NCBI RefSeq assembly: GCF_017566145.1
Contig: NZ_JABFCL010000003.1
Span: 248,001 to 312,000, forward strand
Source: Bittarella massiliensis (ex Durand et al. 2017)
GTDB lineage: Bacteria > Bacillota > Clostridia > Oscillospirales > Ruminococcaceae
Direction: 5' to 3'
DNA: 64,000 nucleotides
The notes beneath the pieces are model-generated. The model was given only the letters and a program-made list of their open reading frames with translations. It did no database searches and was not told the origin of the DNA. Within the stretch, counting starts at the first letter, position 1. Each line of letters opens with the position of its first letter. The translations under genes and the position numbers were made by a program. Below, in pieces: positions 8,889-17,362 of this stretch.

Positions 8889-8917
8889 TTGAAAAAAATA
8901 GCTGGGTGTAGTACTAT
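8889..8917 (+). promoter_or_regulatory. SigA promoter of the glycan island operon
   Basis: TTGAAA, a 17-nt spacer and TACTAT end 28 nt before the first gene of the rightward cluster. The AT-rich composition makes chance matches more likely here. Confidence 0.5.
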
Positions 8918-8945
8918 GATTAAAATATAAAAGTGGGGGAATATT

Positions 8946-9764
8946 GTGAGTTACTCGGTTCTAATGACGGTGTATAAAGGGGAAAAAGCTTCTAATTTAG
9001 ATGTTGCGATACAAAGTATGCTAAAGCAGACAATTGTAACCGATGATTTTGTCATTGTTTGCGATGGGGAATTGACCACAGATTTAGATATGATCATTGA
9101 AAAATATGTAAAAATGCACCCAGGTGTTTTTAACGTTTTTCGCTTTCCAAAGAGAGACAATTGGGCAGCTGTCTTAAATGATGGCCTTGCAATGTGTAAA
9201 AATGAATTGGTGGCTCGAATGGATAGTGATGATATTTCTTTGGAAACGCGCTGTGAAAAACAATTAAAGTGGATGGCTAAAAACCCCGACACTGCTGTTA
9301 TTAGTGTTGGAATTGCAGAGTTTGGGAATGATGATCCCTCCTGCATTCTGTCCAACAGGATTCTGCCTACAAAGAGTCAAGGCCTTGCACATTTTGCAAA
9401 ATATCGGTGTCCTCTTAACCATGCAACGGTAATTTATAAAAAGAGTGCGGTGCTTGAAGTAGGGGGATATGAGAACTTTTCTCAATATGAGGACTATCAG
9501 CTTTGGATGAAAATGATAAAAAAAGGATATGTCATAGATAATATACAGGAGCCACTTTATTTAATGAGAGCTGGCGATGACTTATACAGACGTAGAGGAG
9601 GAAAAAAATACTTTGAAAACATGAAATGCTTTAAAAGATGGATGAAAGACCAGGGCTTTTTGTCCATATTTGAATATGCTTATTTACTTGCAGCGAATGG
9701 TCTTGTTGTATTGATGCCTAGTTCGTTTAGAAAATGGGTTTACTGCTGCTTTTTAAGAAAGTAA
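8946..9764 (+). CDS. Glycosyltransferase family 2 (AmsE/CpsI-like)
   Basis: This 272-residue GT-A protein starts with SYSVLMTVYKGEKASNLDVA, the nucleotide-sugar binding start of family 2, and has the metal-binding motif RMDSDD at residues 91-96. The acceptor-side ...HATVIYKKSAVLEVGGY...EDYQLWMKMI is as in capsule glycosyltransferases of the AmsE group. The C-terminus has one hydrophobic stretch that may peripherally anchor it to the membrane. It starts at GTG with GTGGGGG upstream and is the first gene of the rightward cluster. Donor sugar cannot be told; in this context it could add a hexosamine to the lipid-linked repeat unit. Confidence 0.9.
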   Translation: MSYSVLMTVYKGEKASNLDVAIQSMLKQTIVTDDFVIVCDGELTTDLDMIIEKYVKMHPGVFNVFRFPKRDNWAAVLNDGLAMCKNELVARMDSDDISLETRCEKQLKWMAKNPDTAVISVGIAEFGNDDPSCILSNRILPTKSQGLAHFAKYRCPLNHATVIYKKSAVLEVGGYENFSQYEDYQLWMKMIKKGYVIDNIQEPLYLMRAGDDLYRRRGGKKYFENMKCFKRWMKDQGFLSIFEYAYLLAANGLVVLMPSSFRKWVYCCFLRK

Positions 9765-9792
9765 AAAATATGGAAATAGGGGGCTTACTAAA

Positions 9793-10812
9793 ATGAGTAT
9801 TTTTACAGGCAAAAAACTTCTTATTACCGGAGGAACGGGTAGCTTTGGAAATGCGGTACTCGATCGGTTTTTGAAAACTGATATTGGAGAAATACGTATT
9901 TTTTCTAGGGATGAAAAAAAACAAGATGACATGCGGAAGAAGTATAAAAGCGATAAAATTCAATTTCATATTGGCGATGTGAGGGATGTCCAGAGTTTGC
10001 GAAATGCAATTTATGGGGTAGACTATATTTTTCACGCGGCAGCTTTAAAACAGGTGCCGAGTTGTGAGTTTTATCCTTTGGAGGCTGTAAAAACAAATGT
10101 TTTAGGAACTGAAAATGTTTTGACAACGGCAATCCAAGAGGGCGTGAAGAATGTAGTTTGTCTATCTACTGATAAGGCGGCGTATCCAATTAATGCAATG
10201 GGAATTTCCAAGGCAATGATGGAGAAGGTGATTGTCGCTAAAGGTAGAGCAGTAGGCGGGGGAAATACTGTCATATCCTGCACGAGATATGGAAATGTAA
10301 TGTGTTCTAGAGGAAGTGTAATACCGCTTTTTGTTGAGCAGATTAAGGGAAATTTGCCGCTTACCATTACTGACCCTAAGATGACGCGCTTTTTGATGAG
10401 TCTCGACGAGGCAGTGGAGTTGGTTCTTTTTGCGTTTGAGAATGCGAAGCCGGCGGATATGTTTATACAGAAATCTCCAGCAAGTACAGTAGGAGACCTC
10501 GCAACGGCGTTATTAGAACTGTTTCATGCCAAAAATCCAATTAAATTTATTGGAACGAGGCATGGAGAAAAACTATATGAGACTCTGTTAACGACTGAAG
10601 AAAAGATTCGAGCATGTGACATGGGGGATTACTACAGAGTTCCAATGGATGCACGAAGCCTTAATTACGAGAAGTATATTGAGCAAGGAGATACAAAGCT
10701 AGAAACTGTTGAGCCATATACTTCCCACAATACTAAATTGCTTTCTGTGGAAGAAATCAAATCCAAGCTGTTAGAGATCCCGTATATACAAGAAGAACTG
10801 CGCCAACTCTGA
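9793..10812 (+). CDS. UDP-GlcNAc 4,6-dehydratase/5-epimerase, CapE/FnlA/WbjB type
   Basis: The 339-residue product is an extended SDR enzyme with GGTGSFG (13-19) for NAD(P). The active-site set is STDKA (125-129) and AMGISKAMMEK (135-145). The Met at 136 in place of the usual YxxxK tyrosine, and the C-terminal VEPYTSHNTKLLSVEEIK, are marks of the CapE/FnlA/WbjB subgroup rather than PseB or LegB. That subgroup makes UDP-2-acetamido-2,6-dideoxy-L-arabino-hexos-4-ulose, the branch point to UDP-L-FucNAc and UDP-L-QuiNAc. The RmlD-like gene two positions downstream is the natural next step. A 28-nt gap follows the GT2 gene. Confidence 0.88.
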   Translation: MSIFTGKKLLITGGTGSFGNAVLDRFLKTDIGEIRIFSRDEKKQDDMRKKYKSDKIQFHIGDVRDVQSLRNAIYGVDYIFHAAALKQVPSCEFYPLEAVKTNVLGTENVLTTAIQEGVKNVVCLSTDKAAYPINAMGISKAMMEKVIVAKGRAVGGGNTVISCTRYGNVMCSRGSVIPLFVEQIKGNLPLTITDPKMTRFLMSLDEAVELVLFAFENAKPADMFIQKSPASTVGDLATALLELFHAKNPIKFIGTRHGEKLYETLLTTEEKIRACDMGDYYRVPMDARSLNYEKYIEQGDTKLETVEPYTSHNTKLLSVEEIKSKLLEIPYIQEELRQL

Positions 10813-10849
10813 CAGGTAGAAGATGAGATGAGGAAATAATTATACTGTG

Positions 10850-12265
10850 ATGCAATCGACAAATACAGTCTCTGACAAGAAAATCAATAGAATAACCATT
10901 CTCAATATTATAGGAACACTTGCTTATCAAGGCATTAGTTTTTTGCTGACTCCCATTTTAACACGAGCTTTGGGCTCCTATGATTATGGCATTATTACTA
11001 TTTACAATACGTGGGTGAATTTTATATATTCGATTATTGGTTTAAGTACGGAAATCGTCATCCCGCGAATAAAAATGTCTATCCCTGAAGAAGAGCAACC
11101 GTCTTATATTAGTTCGCTTGCAGGGCTTTCGACGGTCTCATTCGTACTTTTTGGGTGCGTAGCGTTGCTGTTTTCCTCATTTATCTCAAAGACAATAGGA
11201 TTGGAACCCATTGTTTTAGCAATGTTGGTGATTCATGGGTTTGGGCTAACCCTTGTCAAATTTATCGTTTCATACTATATACAGTACCAAAAAACATTAA
11301 GACAGTTTGCCTTTACAATAGTTGTCTCTTTTGCCACCTGTTTATCGACCCTGTTTTTGCTCCAGTTTATTGCACGTCCAGAACAGAAATATTTATGTCA
11401 AATCATTGGCTTTGCAATTCCGTATTTTTTAGCAGGTTTGTTAGCGTTGCTTATTTTGCTTAGGAAGGGCAAAAAAATCGTTCGTATCGATGTTTGGAAA
11501 ATGGCTTTGCCGATATGTTTGCCAATAATTTTTCATTCTACTTCACAAATTGTTCTTGGGCAAAGCGACAAAATTATGATGCAGATGATGTTAGAAAACG
11601 GAGTCTCGTTGGCTGGCTTATATGGATTTGCACATACGATAACAGGTGGAGGCTCTATTTTATGGGCGGCGTTGAACAATGCGTGGTCTCCATACTACTA
11701 TGATTTGTTAAAAAACCAGCAGTTTGATGTAATTGAAAAGAGAAGCAACCGATATATGTTTTTGTTTACATCCTTATATTGTGGTTTTTATTTAATTATC
11801 CCGGAGTTCGTAAAAATAATGGGCGGCAGTGGTTTTTGGAGCAGTATTGATGTTATACCGATACTTTATTTAAACGTTTACTTTATTTTTCTTTACTCTT
11901 TTGCTGTAAATTATAAGATAGTAAAGGGCAATACGGTTTCCATTGCAGTCAGTACAGTTGCTGCAACACTTTGTAATATTCTGTTGAATCTCATTATGAT
12001 TCCCACCTTGGGGATGATAGGGGCTGCTCTCGCGTCCCTGACTTCATATGGGTTGCTCTTTTTGTTCCATCATTTGTCACTGAATAAGTATTCTGGCTCT
12101 TATAATTATACATTTAAGTATTATTTGGGGGGATTGGCCCCAGTTTTGTGCTGCACAGCTATATTTTATCTCTGCAAAGACATGTGGCTTATCCGCTGGT
12201 CTATTGCAGCTTTAATAGGGATTTTATTATTGCTAAAAATTGTGAAACAAAAGTCTCTTTTTTAA
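10850..12265 (+). CDS. Wzx-type polysaccharide flippase
   Basis: The product (about 471 residues) is a polytopic membrane protein of the RfbX/Wzx group within the MATE-like/MVF superfamily. The N-terminal NIIGTLAYQGISFLLTPILTRALGSYDYGII is characteristic, and 12 to 14 hydrophobic helices follow. It should flip undecaprenyl-linked repeat units across the membrane. Together with the Wzy-like gene downstream this makes the locus a Wzx/Wzy-type polymer pathway. The start is uncertain: GTG at 10847 and ATG at 10850 both lie a little far from the GAGATGAGG site. Confidence 0.9.
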   Translation: MQSTNTVSDKKINRITILNIIGTLAYQGISFLLTPILTRALGSYDYGIITIYNTWVNFIYSIIGLSTEIVIPRIKMSIPEEEQPSYISSLAGLSTVSFVLFGCVALLFSSFISKTIGLEPIVLAMLVIHGFGLTLVKFIVSYYIQYQKTLRQFAFTIVVSFATCLSTLFLLQFIARPEQKYLCQIIGFAIPYFLAGLLALLILLRKGKKIVRIDVWKMALPICLPIIFHSTSQIVLGQSDKIMMQMMLENGVSLAGLYGFAHTITGGGSILWAALNNAWSPYYYDLLKNQQFDVIEKRSNRYMFLFTSLYCGFYLIIPEFVKIMGGSGFWSSIDVIPILYLNVYFIFLYSFAVNYKIVKGNTVSIAVSTVAATLCNILLNLIMIPTLGMIGAALASLTSYGLLFLFHHLSLNKYSGSYNYTFKYYLGGLAPVLCCTAIFYLCKDMWLIRWSIAALIGILLLLKIVKQKSLF

Positions 12266-12284
12266 GATAGTTGGAGGAATAAAG

Positions 12285-13151
12285 TTGAAACGTGTTTTGA
12301 TTCTAGGCTCTGGGGGTATGTTGGGGCATCTTGTTACATTGTTCCTTAAGGATAGAGCACAAGATTACTCTACAGTAAATTTGTCCTACCCTAGACGAGC
12401 TTTTCCAGATAGTAGAGTAATGGATGTGCGCGATGTAGACAGGTTAAAATTGCTTTTGGAGACGGAAAAGTTTGACTATATTATAAATTGTATCGCTTTG
12501 CTAGTAAAAGATAGTGAGTTGAACCAAGCTAATGCAATTTGGATTAACAGTTATTTTCCGCATTGGTTGGAAGAAGTTTGTGCACATATTGGGACAAGAG
12601 TGATACATGTTAGCACATTTGGAATATTTGATGGGTGTAATGGGTCTTTTACCGAGTATTCTTTACCTGCTAACCCCCTCTTTTATGCCAAAACAAAGAT
12701 GCTGGGAGAGCTTTCAAGTAGCAGTAGTCTTACTGTTCGTTCCGACTTTTTTGGCCCTGATATGAATGCGGAAGGGAAGGGGTTATTTAACTGGTTCCTT
12801 ATGAGCAAAGGCGATATACACGGATATACAAACGCGGGGTTTTCTGGTGTGAGTTCACTGGAGTTCGCAAAGTTTTGCGATGCGGCTATGAAAAAGGGCT
12901 GGAGTGGCCGCTATAATTTAGCTGCCCCCGAGTTTTCCTCTAAGTTTCAACTTTTAAACCAGATAAAAGTAACGTTTGGAATGGATGAGGTTAATCTGCT
13001 GTCAGATAATCGACCTTGTAATTCTTTTTGCTGTTTGAGTGAGCGCAAAGATATTAATTATGTATCGGCTGATTATGAAACCATGTTGAATGAGTTAAAG
13101 TGCTTTATGGCTGGACACCGTGCATTTTACAAACACTATTGCTTTGTATAG
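12285..13151 (+). CDS. RmlD-like NAD(P)-dependent sugar reductase
   Basis: This 288-residue SDR starts KRVLILGSGGMLGHLVTLFL, the dinucleotide-binding loop of dTDP-4-dehydrorhamnose reductases. It also has the IINCIALLVKDSELNQANAIW and HVSTFGIFDG segments plus YAKTKMLGE, the YxxxK active site. In CapE/FnlA-type pathways an RmlD homologue (WbvR type) reduces the 4-keto intermediate to UDP-L-RhaNAc on the way to UDP-L-QuiNAc, and I infer that role here from gene context. The rhamnose genes rmlABC are absent. TTG start behind TTGGAGGAA. Confidence 0.82.
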   Translation: MKRVLILGSGGMLGHLVTLFLKDRAQDYSTVNLSYPRRAFPDSRVMDVRDVDRLKLLLETEKFDYIINCIALLVKDSELNQANAIWINSYFPHWLEEVCAHIGTRVIHVSTFGIFDGCNGSFTEYSLPANPLFYAKTKMLGELSSSSSLTVRSDFFGPDMNAEGKGLFNWFLMSKGDIHGYTNAGFSGVSSLEFAKFCDAAMKKGWSGRYNLAAPEFSSKFQLLNQIKVTFGMDEVNLLSDNRPCNSFCCLSERKDINYVSADYETMLNELKCFMAGHRAFYKHYCFV

Positions 13152-13235
13152 TTTGTGTAAAAAGTATTAGAATAGCAAAATAAGGGGTGTTGGAGCTGAA
13201 AGGTGCTGCTCATTTCATAGGATGTAGCTAGGATG

Positions 13236-13510
13236 GTGCTATATGATTATCGATATTTGACTACAATCACACTGTTTGCAAGAAAGCAGCATGGGATTTA
13301 TTTAGCGATAATGGATTAAAAGTGATTGGAAATGATGTTCGAATAGGGTGTGTGATTATTATAATTATCGGGTGCCACAGTTGATGAGAGCGCAGCGATT
13401 AGAGATGAAACTATAGTTACAAAAGATTAGGCCCTTATCAAATTGTTGCGAAAGTACCTGCAAAGCATATAAGTTTAAGGCTGCATTGGCATGAATGGAG
13501 TGATGAATAA
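13236..13510 (+). pseudogene. Decayed hexapeptide-repeat (LbH) acetyltransferase
   Basis: The 430 nt between the reductase and the amidotransferase hold four collinear pieces of one O/N-acetyltransferase in different frames. They are YDYRYLTTITLF, then KVIGNDVRIGCVIIIIIG, then SAAIRDETIVTKD, and last GPYQIVAKVPAKHISLRL ending at TAA 13510. The family reads IGNDVWIG...VIGAGAVVTKD-GPYQIVAGVPAK, so the match is clear though the frame breaks at least three times. It may once have acetylated a residue of the glycan or the amino sugar needed for nonulosonate synthesis. No intact gene lies in this interval. Confidence 0.8.
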
Positions 13511-13580
13511 AAGAACGGCGGATTCTTTTTACAACGCATGTGGACAAAAAATTACTAGATAACTGGGAGGAAAATAAGTA

Positions 13581-14732
13581 ATGGCTAGCAAAATGCGATA
13601 CTGCAAGAAATGTCTTCAACCTGATACAAGACCAGGGGTGCTATTTGACGAGAACCAAATTTGTTATGCGTGTAAATATGAGGAACAAAAAAAGAAAATA
13701 GATTGGGCGGCCAGAGAGCGGGAATTGCACGAGATAGCGGAAGAGGCCAAACGCAAAGCCAGAGAACGAAAGGTTGCCTATGATTGTGTAATTGGGGTTA
13801 GTGGCGGCAAAGATTCAACTTTTCAAGCTGTCTATGCTAAAGAAAAACTGGGCCTTAACTGTTTGCTTGTCAACTGCGTACCTGACAATATAACAGAAGT
13901 TGGGCGAAAGAATATGGAAAATTTGGCTGGAATGGGTTTTGATGTAATTCATTTGACTGCCAACCCAAAGATTGCAAAAAAACTGGCGCTAAAAGGATTC
14001 GTGGAGTACGGAAATATTTTGAAAGCATCCGAGTATGCTTTGTGGGCCTCTGCCTATATCATTGCCGATAAATTTAATATTCCGCTTATTATCCAGGGAG
14101 AAAATGCAGCGATTACTCTAGGAACAGTCCTTCAGCAAGAGGCGACAGATGATGCCTATTCAATCGTCCAAATCAACACTTTAAAGGGATGCCATGCGTC
14201 CGATTGGATCGATGAAGAAATTAAGCTGGAGCATGTTTCATTGTACGACTTTCCCTCTATTGAAAGTTTAATAAGCAAAGATATAAAAGCAATTTTTTTA
14301 CAGTACTATACAAAAGAGTGGTCACAGGTCTACAATGCAGATTTTTCGATTGCAAGAGGGCTTTTGGGAAGAACGAGCGAAGATTTACACGATATAGGAA
14401 GATATAGAAGGTACGCGGCACTCGATAGCGATTTGCAGATTGTCAATCAAATGCTCAAATATCTCAAGTTTGGTTTTGGGTGTGCCACTGATGATGCTTG
14501 CTATGATATTCGGGAAGGTCGCCTTACTCGCGAAGATGCAGTTTGGTATGTAAAAGAGTATGATGGTTTGTGCGCAAGACGGTATATTTTGAATGCCTGC
14601 AACTACCTGGGGATATCAGAAGACCAATTTTGGGATATTGCTGACCAATATGTCAATAAAGATTTATTTCAGAAGAACAGTGCGGGAGAATGGACTCCCA
14701 AGTTTACGGTTGGTGAGGATTTTGATGGGTAA
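13581..14732 (+). CDS. N-acetyl sugar amidotransferase (WbpG/PseA family)
   Basis: The 383-residue protein has an N-terminal zinc-binding set (Cys8, Cys11, Cys28, Cys31 in RYCKKCLQPDTRPG and ICYACK), then an ATP pyrophosphatase P-loop VSGGKDST at 73-80. This is the architecture of WbpG and PseA, which turn an N-acetyl group into an acetamidino group on sugars such as pseudaminic acid or ManNAc3NAcA. These enzymes take ammonia from a HisH/HisF-like pair (WbpH-type partners), and none is in this window. In this cluster the likely substrate is the nonulosonic acid or its precursor. ATG at 13581 has GGGAGG; the next gene overlaps by 8 nt. Confidence 0.9.
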   Translation: MASKMRYCKKCLQPDTRPGVLFDENQICYACKYEEQKKKIDWAARERELHEIAEEAKRKARERKVAYDCVIGVSGGKDSTFQAVYAKEKLGLNCLLVNCVPDNITEVGRKNMENLAGMGFDVIHLTANPKIAKKLALKGFVEYGNILKASEYALWASAYIIADKFNIPLIIQGENAAITLGTVLQQEATDDAYSIVQINTLKGCHASDWIDEEIKLEHVSLYDFPSIESLISKDIKAIFLQYYTKEWSQVYNADFSIARGLLGRTSEDLHDIGRYRRYAALDSDLQIVNQMLKYLKFGFGCATDDACYDIREGRLTREDAVWYVKEYDGLCARRYILNACNYLGISEDQFWDIADQYVNKDLFQKNSAGEWTPKFTVGEDFDG

Positions 14733-16212
14733 TAAGAAAGTTGTTGAAAGGATATTTAAGAAGCTCCTTTCTGCAACTAATTTTAAGATTACTTGTGTAA
14801 TTGTGTTCTTTTGTAAGGCTAATAATTGTTTAAATAGTAGTCTGATAGTCAAGTTTTTGACGATATTCCTTATTGGTTGGGGCCTCGCTATTATTATTAA
14901 AGATATGATTGGTAAAAAAATGCTACTTCAGTTTAAATACTGGAAAATGTTTATAGCTTTTTTTGCATCGTATTGTATTACTATTGTGCTTAATAGAGAC
15001 ATTGCCTTTTTTAGCAATATTCGGGATGCTATATGGTTTTTTATTACTATATTTCTTTTTGTGGCATTCCCAACAGGAGATAAAACAGAAGAAATAGCTG
15101 AGAGCTGCAAAATATTTAACATATTTCTTGGACTGTCCTTTGTTTTTGCTGCGGGCTCGTTGATTTTTGTTTTTACAAATACCGGTGGGTCTGATACCTA
15201 TACTTGGGGATTCTATGCCAATAGACTATTTGGGTTATATAGAAGTCCTAATTACGGAGCGGTATACTCCTCGGTTTCTTTGACAATAGCTCTCTATTTA
15301 TTGCGTTGGGGTGCTTGTAGTCGAAAAAAATCTGCATATTTAATTTTCAATGTGATTTGTCAGTTTTTATATATAGTTTATTCTGGATCCAATACAGGCA
15401 AGGTGGCGCTGGTTGCCTGCTTGGTTATGTACTTTGGGTATGGCATAGTTTTTGGGAATGCAATAAAGAAGAGAGTTATAAATGGTCTTCTCTGTGTAGT
15501 CTCGGCAGTTTTAGTGCTGTTTTGTATTGACATAACAAAATCTTTAACGGTTGATATTATGAATTCTCTGGCAGCAGGAGCAAATGTGAGTAAGCAGCAA
15601 GATCATGATGTATCATGTAGTCAAAATTTGCAATCATCAAGTACTGCTAAAATTGAAATACCAGATAGTGCAGGTGCTCCAATAGAGAAAAAAGAGCCGA
15701 CGAGTGTTCCATCTGAAGGGAAGCCCTTCGATTTAGAGCGAAAAGATTACGGAAATGGCGAGTTGGGGAATGGAAGAGTTTATAATTGGAAAGTTTCTTT
15801 AAAAGTGTTTAAAGATTATCCGTTATTTGGCACCTCGATGCGAAAGTATAGTGTTATCGTGAAGAACTATGATGATTCTTGGAGAATTCAAAACAGTTAC
15901 CCGACATTAGAAAACGATTTTTTTTCCTTACTAGTTTGTACTGGAGTTATAGGGTTGGCTCTTTTTTTGCTGTCGATTATACCCATCCTAAAAACTATTT
16001 TGACTGGACTTTGGACAAATAGAAGATCGCCTGAGTTGATTAAAGCAATATGGCCACTGCTGTCTATATCTGTTGTAATAGGGATAACGACTATGTTTAC
16101 AGATGCCGTAATATTTTCTAATGCACTTCAATCCATTGCTTTTTGGATAGCTTTAGGGTATTCTTATCGACTGTGTTTAAATGAATTGCAGCAAAGGAAA
16201 AAACAGCTATGA
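14725..16212 (+). CDS. O-antigen polymerase/ligase-like membrane protein (Wzy)
   Basis: This 495-residue polytopic protein has about 10 to 12 hydrophobic segments. The central RSPNYGAVYSSVSLTIALYL and the NGRVYNWKVSLKVFKDYPLFGTSMRKY stretch resemble the Wzy_C/O-antigen ligase domain. A polar loop of roughly 90 residues (about residues 290-380), rich in Ser, Glu and Lys, lies between the two halves and should face outside. It would polymerise flipped repeat units. The ATG at 14725 overlaps the amidotransferase stop by 8 nt and follows GGTGAGG; the longer upstream frame is rejected for that reason. Confidence 0.85.
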   Translation: MGNKKVVERIFKKLLSATNFKITCVIVFFCKANNCLNSSLIVKFLTIFLIGWGLAIIIKDMIGKKMLLQFKYWKMFIAFFASYCITIVLNRDIAFFSNIRDAIWFFITIFLFVAFPTGDKTEEIAESCKIFNIFLGLSFVFAAGSLIFVFTNTGGSDTYTWGFYANRLFGLYRSPNYGAVYSSVSLTIALYLLRWGACSRKKSAYLIFNVICQFLYIVYSGSNTGKVALVACLVMYFGYGIVFGNAIKKRVINGLLCVVSAVLVLFCIDITKSLTVDIMNSLAAGANVSKQQDHDVSCSQNLQSSSTAKIEIPDSAGAPIEKKEPTSVPSEGKPFDLERKDYGNGELGNGRVYNWKVSLKVFKDYPLFGTSMRKYSVIVKNYDDSWRIQNSYPTLENDFFSLLVCTGVIGLALFLLSIIPILKTILTGLWTNRRSPELIKAIWPLLSISVVIGITTMFTDAVIFSNALQSIAFWIALGYSYRLCLNELQQRKKQL

Positions 16213-17339
16213 ACGTCATCGATTCCAATTATTTTCTAAGTGACTTTTTTAGAGATAAACTGTTAAAAAAGGAAAACCAAAAAGTTGCAGAATTTATTTC
16301 TTTTATTTCTCAAGTAGATAGTATTGGTGACTATCCCTCCTTTGAAATTGCCATGAAGGAAATGGAGAGACTATATACAAACAAAAAATTTATTTTTTCG
16401 ATAAAAAGGGCGTTTGGTGAAAGCTTGCTCTATGGTCATTTACATGCCATAGCAGAGTACGCAAAATTAAGTGATGAAGATATACGCTATTTCCCAATCA
16501 TGGAGCACGGTGTTGACTTTTGGGAGATGGTAAAAAAACCAAGCTATCCACGGGTTTTTCAAGGGAGATATTTACATGATAAATGGCGCGATTTAAACAA
16601 AGGGATACCGTCATTTTATATAGGCCCATATATTTACTATGCCCAGAGTGCTTACTCAGAGGAAGAAATCAGTGAACTTAAACGGAAGAATGGAAAAACA
16701 CTTTTAATTGTACCAGCGCACACGCATGAAATGGCTGAGCAGAGCTATGATATGGAAAAGTTTGTAGATACTGTTATGCAGAGATGCTCGCCTTATTACG
16801 ATACCATAATGGTTTTGGCGTACTGGGCTGACTTAAAATACGATTTATATAGCTTATTTCAGAAAGCTGGGGCCAAGGTTGTAAGTGCTGGATTTCGTGG
16901 AGACCCCAATTTTATTTCGCGGCTAAAAACATTGCTTTTGTTGGCTGATACTGTTATTGGAAATGATTTGGGTACATTTGTTGGATATGGATTTTTTTTG
17001 GGAAAAGATGTCTATCTTATTGAGAATGATGTTGAGTTAAGTCTACATGATACAGAACTAGATACTGGTAATGTTGTGTATCAAAATAACTTGCAATTAT
17101 TTATGAACGCCTTTGGAAGAGAGATCAATAAGGATAAACAAACTTTGCTATGTGAGCAGTTTTGGGGAAGTAAAGAGATAAAGTCTCCTCTTGAGATACG
17201 AGATATTTTACAGGTCAATTGCTGCATTTTAAAAAAAGCAAAAGGGCAAATAAATGCTATTCCAAAGGCTGTAAATGCGTGTATTCATTCAAGCGAACTG
17301 ACGCATTCTCAAAGAGATTTGTTATTGGCATCGATCTAA
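16209..17339 (+). CDS. Unidentified protein of the glycan cluster, candidate GT-B transferase
   Basis: I do not recognise this 376-residue family with confidence. It is soluble with no signal peptide. Features that recall GT-B glycosyltransferases are a basic helical N-terminal half with PIMEHGVDFWE, a strand KTLLIVPAHTHEMAEQSYD, and a C-terminal TVIGNDLGTFVGYGFFLGKDVYLIEND that looks like a donor-binding lobe with a conserved Gly-rich turn. It overlaps the polymerase stop by 4 nt (ATGA) and is followed by the CMP-sugar genes. A role as the transferase that uses the CMP-nonulosonate is possible, since no recognised nonulosonate transferase is otherwise present. Confidence 0.6.
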   Translation: MNVIDSNYFLSDFFRDKLLKKENQKVAEFISFISQVDSIGDYPSFEIAMKEMERLYTNKKFIFSIKRAFGESLLYGHLHAIAEYAKLSDEDIRYFPIMEHGVDFWEMVKKPSYPRVFQGRYLHDKWRDLNKGIPSFYIGPYIYYAQSAYSEEEISELKRKNGKTLLIVPAHTHEMAEQSYDMEKFVDTVMQRCSPYYDTIMVLAYWADLKYDLYSLFQKAGAKVVSAGFRGDPNFISRLKTLLLLADTVIGNDLGTFVGYGFFLGKDVYLIENDVELSLHDTELDTGNVVYQNNLQLFMNAFGREINKDKQTLLCEQFWGSKEIKSPLEIRDILQVNCCILKKAKGQINAIPKAVNACIHSSELTHSQRDLLLASI

Positions 17340-17362
17340 AAGCTGTATGGGGGATTTAGGAA

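Noticed and set aside
9793..10812. Calling the dehydratase PseB or LegB because of the nearby NeuA-PseG and NeuB
   Set aside because: The active-site Met in place of Tyr and the YTSHNT tail fit CapE/FnlA instead.
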